The notes beneath the pieces were generated by a model. The model was not told the DNA's origin. It did not search any database and saw nothing but the letters and a program-made list of their open reading frames with translations. Positions 1-4,275 of a stretch of DNA of 6,238 bases are shown here, piece by piece (within the stretch, counting starts at the first letter, position 1; the number at the start of each line of letters is the position of its first letter). The stretch is from an uncultured Bacteroidales bacterium (GTDB lineage Bacteria > Bacteroidota > Bacteroidia > Bacteroidales > Paludibacteraceae), in assembly GCA_945949375.1 (NCBI GenBank), contig CAMFEN010000066.1:1-6238 (forward strand). The letters are read 5' to 3'. The translations under genes and the position numbers were made by a program.

Positions 1-110
1 CATGGGCGGCACCCGTGGCGAGCATGATGATGGAGCAATACCTGAACGGCAGCGTCTCACGCAAAGACCTGCGCAAACGCATCAGCACTGCGGTATTGAC
101 GACTCCTTGA
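1..110 (+). CDS. mrdA: C-terminal end of a penicillin-binding protein 2-like transpeptidase (partial)
   Basis: Only the last 35 codons are present, read in the frame starting at base 3 and ending in TGA at 108-110. The peptide begins WAAPVASMMMEQYLNG and ends with a basic, helical tail (SRKDLRKRI). This matches the usual end of Bacteroidota PBP2 proteins, where a WA(A/V)P(I/V)(A/G)S segment after the last transpeptidase strands runs into a helix containing M(M)EQYLNG or MIEKYL. PBP2 is an inner-membrane D,D-transpeptidase that cross-links peptidoglycan during cell elongation, partnered with RodA. The catalytic SxxK, SxN and KTG motifs lie upstream of the window and cannot be checked. The gene converges on the feoB-like gene, with 15 bases between the two stop codons. 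The rodA gene that often follows mrdA is not here. Another class B PBP is possible, since the call rests on one short conserved segment. Confidence 0.68.
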   Translation, partial: WAAPVASMMMEQYLNGSVSRKDLRKRISTAVLTTP

Positions 111-125
111 TAGAAAGAAGTTTCC

Positions 126-1814
126 CTACATGATAAAAGAACCGATGAGGTTCACCAAGAATGCTACCACCCATGCCAGTATGAGCGAGTGGAAGACGGT
201 GAACCATGCCCAGCCTTTCCCTGCCTCGCGGCGCAGGGTCGCAATAGTAGCAATGCAGGGGAAGTAGAGCAAGGTGAAGAGCATGAAGCCGAAAGCGGTA
301 ACCGGCGTGAACGCTGCTGTGGCTATATCGCCACCGTAGAGTATCGCCATCGTAGAGACGATAGCCTCCTTGGCTGGCAGTCCCGTCAGCAGGCAGACCG
401 ACATCTTCCAATCGAAGCCCAGCGGGCTAAGCATAGGCGCTATCGCCTTGCCTATCATTGCTAAATAGGAGTTCTCCAAGTCGCTTACATCTTGCGTCGG
501 GAAGTACTCCAATGCCCAGATGATAACGGACGCCCAAAGGATGACGGTGGAGATTTTCTGCAAGTAGTCTTTCACGCGCTCCCATATATGCGCGCTTGTG
601 GCACGCCATGTAGGCATACGGAATGCCGGCAACTCGTTCACGCTATCGTCTGCCGGCTTGCGGAACCATTTCGTATGCTTCATAATCAGCGCAAAGAGGA
701 TGGACAGCCCGATACCAATCACATACATTGAGAGCATAACCAATGCTTTGTAGCGCACGAAGAAAGTGTCCACAAAGAGCATATATACCGGCAGTCGGGC
801 AGAGCAGGACATAAAGGGTACCATGAGCATAGTCAGCGTGCGGTCTTTCGGGTCTTTGATGTCGCGTGCCGCCATGATAGCCGGCACGTTGCAGCCGAAG
901 CCTACCAGCATAGGCATGAACGAACGTCCGTGCAAGCCTACGCGGTGCATGATGCCATCCATCAGGTATGCCATACGCGCCATGTAGCCGCTGTCTTCCA
1001 TCAGCGAGATGAAGAAGAACATGATGATGATGTTCGGCAGAAAAGCGAGCACGGCACCCACACCTTGTATCACGCCATCAATAATCAGACTGCTCCACCA
1101 TGCGGCAGGCATCAGCGTGCTGCACCACGCGCACAGTGCGTCTATCCCCATCTGTATCCACTCCTGCGGGTACGCGCCGAGGCTGAAAGTGCATTGGAAG
1201 ACCATGAAGAGGATGAGTATCATCAGCGGGAAGCCTATCCACTTGTTGGTCAGTATCTTATCCACTCTCTCCAACGTAGTCTGCTCTTGGTCGTCCTCCG
1301 CGTGGCGCAAACATTGCGTCAGTATACCGTGCACATACGCCTCGTACGCATCTTCATCATTCAGGTCGCGCAGGTGGTAGATAGGGTGCGCGGTGGAGAG
1401 CGGTTTGTGCACCGTCTCTTCGAGCAAGTGGATGATGCTCTCCAAACCCAAGCCCGTCTCCACGGAGACCAACTCCAACGGCACACCAATCAGCGTGCGC
1501 ATCTGCTGTATATCCAGCGAGTGGTCGGTCTGTTGCAAGAGGTCGTAGCGGTTGAATGCCATCACTATCTTCTCATGCTCATCGATGATATGCGGCGTAA
1601 GCATCAGGCTCTGCTCCAAGTGCATGCAGTCCACCACCTGCAAGATAACGGCAAAACTATGCGCGTGCAGGTCGTCAAGGTTGTGTATCTCCGTCAGTTG
1701 CAGCGGCATCCCCGCCGCATCTATCAGGGCTTGTAGCCGCTCCGTGAGTGCCGACTTGCCGCTCTGCGAACTTCCCACAACGGCTATGCGCGATATGTCT
1801 TTTTCCTGTTTCAT
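126..1814 (-). CDS. feoB: FeoB-family ferrous iron transporter with degenerate G domain
   Basis: This encodes 562 aa, an inner-membrane Fe2+ permease of the FeoB family. The permease part is convincing: LMEDSGYMAR (271-280), GFGCNVP (305-311), PFMSCSARLP (333-342), LLTGLPAKEA (475-484) and LLYFPC (515-520), with about ten hydrophobic segments between residues 192 and 560, covering both Gate-type halves. The N-terminal cytoplasmic part is unusual. A P-loop GSSQSGKS (14-21), a VVD strand (60-62), NRYD (88-91) in place of NKxD, and a G5-like SVETG (117-121) are visible. The switch I region appears deleted, and the DLPG of G3 is replaced by IHNLDDL near 43-49. The family is usually about 700-850 aa, so the shortfall lies mainly in the G and linker regions; the C-terminus looks complete. 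The start is fixed by an in-frame TAA two codons upstream (1818-1820), which also excludes an N-terminal FeoA fusion. No feoA is in the window. A Bacteroidota promoter lies just upstream, divergent from the thioesterase gene. Transport of another divalent metal is possible. Confidence 0.9.
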   Translation of the reverse strand: MKQEKDISRIAVVGSSQSGKSALTERLQALIDAAGMPLQLTEIHNLDDLHAHSFAVILQVVDCMHLEQSLMLTPHIIDEHEKIVMAFNRYDLLQQTDHSLDIQQMRTLIGVPLELVSVETGLGLESIIHLLEETVHKPLSTAHPIYHLRDLNDEDAYEAYVHGILTQCLRHAEDDQEQTTLERVDKILTNKWIGFPLMILILFMVFQCTFSLGAYPQEWIQMGIDALCAWCSTLMPAAWWSSLIIDGVIQGVGAVLAFLPNIIIMFFFISLMEDSGYMARMAYLMDGIMHRVGLHGRSFMPMLVGFGCNVPAIMAARDIKDPKDRTLTMLMVPFMSCSARLPVYMLFVDTFFVRYKALVMLSMYVIGIGLSILFALIMKHTKWFRKPADDSVNELPAFRMPTWRATSAHIWERVKDYLQKISTVILWASVIIWALEYFPTQDVSDLENSYLAMIGKAIAPMLSPLGFDWKMSVCLLTGLPAKEAIVSTMAILYGGDIATAAFTPVTAFGFMLFTLLYFPCIATIATLRREAGKGWAWFTVFHSLILAWVVAFLVNLIGSFIM

Positions 1815-1817
1815 GTC

Positions 1818-1829
1818 TTAGGTTGCTAA
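1818..1829. promoter_or_regulatory. Short inverted repeat in the feoB leader (weak operator candidate)
   Basis: TTAGGTTGCTAA has TTAG/CTAA arms around a 4-bp centre and lies between the predicted feoB start of transcription and the ATG. It loosely resembles half of a DtxR-type iron box (TTAGGTTAG-type). The match is short, so this is a low-confidence guess of an iron-responsive site. Confidence 0.15.
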
Positions 1830-1836
1830 TATGCCG

Positions 1837-1868
1837 CAAAATTACTGCTTTTTCGTGATATATGCAAT
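1837..1868 (-). promoter_or_regulatory. Bacteroidota-type promoter for the feoB-like gene
   Basis: Read on the minus strand, ATTG (1868-1865) is followed by a 20-bp spacer and TAATTTTG (1844-1837), then C. This fits the TTTG-N(19-21)-TAnnTTTG consensus of the main Bacteroidota sigma factor. The expected transcription start is near 1830, giving a leader of only about 16 nt. The 10 bp next to the -7 element read GAAAAAGCAG, identical to two other promoters in the window. Confidence 0.75.
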
Positions 1869-1871
1869 ACC

Positions 1872-1889
1872 CACATATAGGTATATGTG
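1872..1889. promoter_or_regulatory. Perfect palindrome between two divergent promoters (candidate operator)
   Basis: CACATATA-GG-TATATGTG is an inverted repeat with perfect 8-bp arms and a 2-bp centre. It sits 3 bp from the -33 element of the feoB promoter and 7 bp from the -33 element of the thioesterase promoter. A dimeric regulator bound here would touch both promoters. It does not match the E. coli Fur or classic DtxR consensus that I know, so the regulator is unassigned. Confidence 0.45.
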
Positions 1890-1896
1890 TTTTTTG

Positions 1897-1928
1897 TTTG
1901 TCTATACCAAGAAAAAGCAGTATCTTTG
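1897..1928 (+). promoter_or_regulatory. Bacteroidota-type promoter for the thioesterase gene
   Basis: TTTG (1897-1900), a 20-bp spacer and TATCTTTG (1921-1928), followed by C, match the Bacteroidota consensus exactly. The spacer ends in GAAAAAGCAG (1911-1920). Transcription should begin near 1934-1936, leaving a leader of about 110 nt before the gene at 2047. Confidence 0.8.
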
Positions 1929-1935
1929 CAGACGG

Positions 1936-2010
1936 ATTTCAACAGTGAGTTGCAAATAGTATTTGTTAGAAAAAATTATTTGGATAATTTTTGGTACTAT
2001 TTGTTGAAAT
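1936..2010 (+). promoter_or_regulatory. Nested inverted repeats forming a long hairpin leader (candidate cis-regulatory RNA)
   Basis: Three perfect inverted repeats are nested here. ATTTCAACA (1936-1944) pairs with 2002-2010. CAAATAGTA (1953-1961) pairs with 1995-2003. AAAAATTAT (1971-1979) pairs with 1984-1992 around a TTGG loop. Used together, with the outer stem trimmed to 7 bp because of a 2-base overlap, they give one branch-free structure with about 25 paired positions that starts almost at the predicted transcription start. It does not match any riboswitch class I can recognise by eye. It ends 36 bases before the start codon and lacks a T-tract, so it is not an obvious attenuator. Confidence 0.45.
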
Positions 2011-2046
2011 GATATGGTCGTTTTTGTTTCAAAAAGTTAGTAAAAT

Positions 2047-2433
2047 ATGATGCAGCTTGGACTAACACACCGCAGTAGCGCTATCGTCAGCGCGGAGACC
2101 ACAGCCATCCATATCGGCTCGGGTGATATGGCAGTATGGGCAACGCCCGCTATGTTAGCACTGATGGAGAATGCCGCCATGCTTGCCGTGCGCGATGCCT
2201 TGGCAGAGGGGCAGACCACAGTAGGAGGGCATATTGAGAGCAGCCACCTGCGTCCCTCGCCGGTAGGGGCAAGCGTCTATGCCTTCGCCGAACTCACCGC
2301 CGTAGAGGGACGCAAACTGCATTTCCGCGTGGCAGCATATCAACAGACAGCCGAAGGCGATGTCCTATTAGGCGAAGGCACACACCTCCGCTTCATCGTG
2401 GAGAGGGAGAAGTTCCTACAAAAGACCATGTAA
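2047..2433 (+). CDS. FlK-like hotdog-fold acyl-CoA thioesterase
   Basis: This encodes 128 aa, a single hotdog domain of the fluoroacetyl-CoA thioesterase (FlK) type, likely a cytoplasmic dimer that hydrolyses small acyl-CoA thioesters. Key segments are VWATPAMLALMENAAML (30-46), the central hotdog helix, and GGHIESSHLRPSPVG (60-74). Thr33, Glu41 and His67 have the same spacing (8 and 26 residues) as the FlK triad Thr42, Glu50 and His76. Later strands (AELTAVEGRKLHFRVAAY, then GEGTHLRFIVEREKF) match the family's usual end. An in-frame TAA at 2041-2043 fixes the start at 2047 or at the adjacent ATG at 2050; there is no Shine-Dalgarno, as usual in this phylum. The gene has its own promoter and a structured leader and diverges from the feoB-like gene. 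The true substrate is unknown. Fluoroacetate resistance is unlikely here, and general acyl-CoA housekeeping is more plausible. No terminator is obvious after it. Confidence 0.85.
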   Translation: MMQLGLTHRSSAIVSAETTAIHIGSGDMAVWATPAMLALMENAAMLAVRDALAEGQTTVGGHIESSHLRPSPVGASVYAFAELTAVEGRKLHFRVAAYQQTAEGDVLLGEGTHLRFIVEREKFLQKTM

Positions 2434-2472
2434 CTCCCTACCCGACCCCACAAGCCGCTCATCTCGAGTCAA

Positions 2473-2505
2473 ACACGGCAACGACACGGCAACGACACGG
2501 CAACG
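2473..2505. repeat. Three perfect tandem copies of an 11-bp unit
   Basis: The unit ACACGGCAACG occurs three times head to tail at 2473-2483, 2484-2494 and 2495-2505, then decays (AGACGAAAGG). It lies 39 bp after the thioesterase stop codon. The 11-bp period is about one helical turn, so repeated protein sites would lie on one DNA face. Replication slippage is the simpler explanation. Confidence 0.9.
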
Positions 2506-2592
2506 AGACGAAAGGAAAAGGAGGAAGAAAACCTTACACCAGCCGCCACAACCTTGTATTTTGTTAATTTTTTATGAAAAACCACACGTTTA

Positions 2593-2624
2593 TTTGCTGG
2601 AATGAAAAATAAGTTGTACCTTTG
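2593..2624 (+). promoter_or_regulatory. Bacteroidota-type promoter for the secreted protein gene
   Basis: TTTG (2593-2596), a 20-bp spacer and TACCTTTG (2617-2624), followed by C, form a full match to the phylum consensus. Unlike the other three promoters, its spacer lacks the GAAAAAGCAG block next to the -7 element (it reads ATAAGTTG there). Transcription should start near 2631. Confidence 0.8.
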
Positions 2625-2630
2625 CAGCGA

Positions 2631-2766
2631 AAACCAAGAGCATTTTGGCATAACTGCCCACATAAGCACCCACTTTCATTGGTGCATCTCCAATAGCCTC
2701 ACCCGCTACCAATAGTAGCGATAGGAAGGAATAAACAATTTACAAACAAACTAATTTACAAACATC
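2631..2766 (+). promoter_or_regulatory. About 135-nt leader with two small hairpins and a direct repeat
   Basis: The leader contains ATTGG/CCAAT (2678-2682 with 2690-2694, 7-nt loop) and CGCTAC/GTAGCG (2704-2709 with 2715-2720, 5-nt loop). Just before the start codon AATTTACAAAC is repeated at 2737-2747 and 2753-2763, giving an unstructured, G-free stretch. Such A/C-rich runs are common before highly expressed Bacteroidota genes and probably keep the initiation site open. A specific regulatory role is not shown. Confidence 0.4.
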
Positions 2767-4026
2767 ATGAAAAAGTTTACTTTACTTTTAGCAGCGGCAA
2801 TGCTGAGCAGCATGTCGTTTGCAGCGTGGCAACGTGTTACAACTGTTGCTGAACTATTAGAGGGTGGCACGATGATTATCGGCTATGAAGCAGACGCTAA
2901 ATCCGGTGTTATCGTTCCAATGCGTACAGAAGGTACGGCTACTACCTCTGCCGCAGGCTATATGTACTCAGGTACAACAGCGGAATCTTCCACGAGTACA
3001 ACTGTTGATATGTCCGCAATGTCTGTGAGCACAGATTATGAGGTAACGGTTGTACCTTCTACTAGTGTCACAGGTGCTGTTTGCATTAAGATAGGTGATA
3101 ACTTCTTGGGTAATACAAATACCAAAAACAACTGCAAGTTGTTCACAGAAGAAAGTGCAACAACCGCTTTCACTCCGACGGTTGGAACTAACGATGTGTT
3201 TACACTGAAAATCGCAGCTAACACTGGCAATACAACAAATTATACTACCCTTCAATATAATAGTGGTAGTCCGCGTTTTGCAGTATATGGCGGGGCACAA
3301 AAGAATGTTGTTATTTACAAGAAAGTGGCAGATGTTTCCGCAACGGCTATTGCATTGAATGCGACCACTTGGACTGCAGAGCAATACAAGAGCACCAAAC
3401 TGACGGCTACACTGACTCCCGCAGAGGCTACCACCGAGGTGGTTTGGACATCTTCTGACGAGAATGTGGCTACAGTAGTAAATGGCAATGTTACCGCTGT
3501 AGGTGTAGGTTCTGCTACCATCACCGCTACCGCCGGTGTAGGCGTTGAGGCTACTTGCGCTGTTACCGTTACTGCCCCCACTATCCTCACTTGCGACTCG
3601 GCAGCCACCTTGGCACGCTCTGTTAGCGCAAACAACGAAGTTGTTGCCAATGGTAAGTATGTCGTTCGTGGCTATGTTACGGAGATTGCTTATGCTTATA
3701 ATGCTTCCAAGGGGAATCTTAGTGTGTGGCTTGCAGACACGAAAACAGGAGAGAATACTATCGAGGCTTACAAGGCGGTGCCTGTATCTGAAGTTGAGCA
3801 GACATTGGCAGTTGGTGACTATGTAGAGGTTGTTGGCGACTTGACAAAATACGACACCACTCTTGAGTTTGCAGCAGGTTGCTCTATCAAGAAACTTGCC
3901 AACCCGACTACTGCAATTGACAACACCACCCTCCGCACTCCGTCCGTTAAGACCATCGAGAACGGACAACTCGTTATCATCCGCGATGGCGTGAAGTACA
4001 ACACAATGGGTGTAAAACTACAATAA
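2767..4026 (+). CDS. Secreted multidomain protein: BIG2 Ig-like, OB-fold-like domain and C-terminal sorting-type tail
   Basis: This encodes 419 aa. Residues 1-19 are a signal peptide (MKK, hydrophobic run LLLAAAML, cleavage near SFA-A) with no lipobox. Residues 21-186 form a Thr/Ser-rich beta module ending LQYNSGSPRFAVYGG...VVIYKK, a pattern I know from Bacteroidales exported proteins. Residues 189-268 are a BIG2 bacterial Ig-like domain (LTATLTPAEATTEVVWTSS, DENVATV, GNVTAVGVGSATITA). Residues 280-377 resemble the OB-fold-like exported domain with YVVRGYVTEI, VWLADT, VGDYVEVVGDLTKY and LEFAAGC. The last ~25 residues (IENGQLVIIRDGVKYNTMG) resemble the C-terminal end of proteins exported by type IX secretion. 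No catalytic motif is visible, so adhesion or a surface/extracellular binding role is inferred, not shown. An in-frame TAA at 2752-2754 fixes the start. The base composition is more A/T- and Thr-codon-rich than its neighbours. It has its own promoter and terminator, so it is monocistronic. Confidence 0.85.
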   Translation: MKKFTLLLAAAMLSSMSFAAWQRVTTVAELLEGGTMIIGYEADAKSGVIVPMRTEGTATTSAAGYMYSGTTAESSTSTTVDMSAMSVSTDYEVTVVPSTSVTGAVCIKIGDNFLGNTNTKNNCKLFTEESATTAFTPTVGTNDVFTLKIAANTGNTTNYTTLQYNSGSPRFAVYGGAQKNVVIYKKVADVSATAIALNATTWTAEQYKSTKLTATLTPAEATTEVVWTSSDENVATVVNGNVTAVGVGSATITATAGVGVEATCAVTVTAPTILTCDSAATLARSVSANNEVVANGKYVVRGYVTEIAYAYNASKGNLSVWLADTKTGENTIEAYKAVPVSEVEQTLAVGDYVEVVGDLTKYDTTLEFAAGCSIKKLANPTTAIDNTTLRTPSVKTIENGQLVIIRDGVKYNTMGVKLQ

Positions 4027-4046
4027 TATCTTTAGTACCCTATTCT

Positions 4047-4081
4047 AAGGGAGCACGCTTCAAGACGTGCTCCCTTGTTTT
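4047..4081 (+). terminator. Rho-independent terminator of the secreted protein gene
   Basis: AAGGGAGCACG (4047-4057) pairs perfectly with CGTGCTCCCTT (4066-4076) around an 8-nt loop, giving an 11-bp G/C-rich stem followed by GTTTT. It begins 20 bases after the stop codon and separates this gene from the uxa operon. Confidence 0.92.
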
Positions 4082-4146
4082 ATATACACTTCCGCAATAA
4101 GCACCATTCTATCCGTCAATTTTTCTACATTTTCCGTAACTTAATA

Positions 4147-4178
4147 GTTACCCATTCCGCGAAAAAGCAGTATCTTTG
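4147..4178 (+). promoter_or_regulatory. Promoter of the uxaB-uxaA operon
   Basis: The -7 element TATCTTTG (4171-4178) is a full match. At the expected 20-bp distance the -33 position reads GTTA (4147-4150), a weak match to TTTG, which may mean activator dependence. The spacer ends in GAAAAAGCAG (4161-4170), identical to the feoB and thioesterase promoters. Transcription should start near 4184, about 90 nt ahead of uxaB. Confidence 0.65.
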
Positions 4179-4202
4179 TCGTCGGAATCGCATACGCGAA
4201 AG

Positions 4203-4219
4203 AATGTGCTTTGCACATT
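4203..4219 (+). promoter_or_regulatory. Inverted repeat in the uxaB leader (candidate operator or RNA hairpin)
   Basis: AATGTGC-TTT-GCACATT has perfect 7-bp arms and lies about 20 bp downstream of the predicted transcription start, a usual place for a repressor site. A second small repeat, ACGCT/AGCGT (4222-4226 with 4232-4236), follows immediately, and TCGC/GCGA (4188-4199) precedes it. I do not recognise it as a known ExuR/UxuR site. It could serve as an operator for a galacturonate-responsive regulator or as a leader hairpin. Confidence 0.4.
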
Positions 4220-4275
4220 GGACGCTACAGCAGCGTTTTCATCCACTGATTCAATAACATTAAAATTACAATAGT

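Larger units (their letters stand above)
2434..2766. other. Non-coding stretch between the thioesterase and the secreted protein gene
   Basis: No reading frame here looks like a real protein. The stretch holds the 11-bp tandem repeat (2473-2505), the promoter (2593-2624) and the leader (from about 2631) of the next gene. Bases 2506-2592 are A-rich and then T-rich, and I see no clear terminator or RNA gene in them. Confidence 0.7.

Noticed and set aside
930..1736. 268-codon plus-strand frame opposite the feoB-like gene
   Set aside because: It is antisense to clear FeoB motifs and its translation is an Arg/His/Gln-rich low-complexity string with no promoter.
126..1814. feoB as a pseudogene
   Set aside because: The frame is intact over 562 codons, permease motifs and the C-terminus are conserved, and a good promoter is present. 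The short G domain looks like divergence within a working gene.
1936..2010. Invertible promoter (phase-variable switch)
   Set aside because: The inverted repeats are nested as one hairpin, the enclosed segment is only 57 bp and contains no promoter, and no recombinase gene is in the window.
2473..2505. CRISPR-like array
   Set aside because: The repeats are 11 bp and directly abutting, with no spacers and no cas genes nearby.
2469..2669. 66-codon minus-strand frame in the intergenic region
   Set aside because: It overlaps the tandem repeat and the plus-strand promoter, has no upstream promoter and no recognisable features.
2968..3969. 333-codon minus-strand frame inside the secreted protein gene
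   Set aside because: It is antisense to a gene with a signal peptide, BIG2 domain, promoter and terminator. Its Cys/Ser/Asn-rich translation has no recognisable fold and comes from Thr/Ala codons read backwards.
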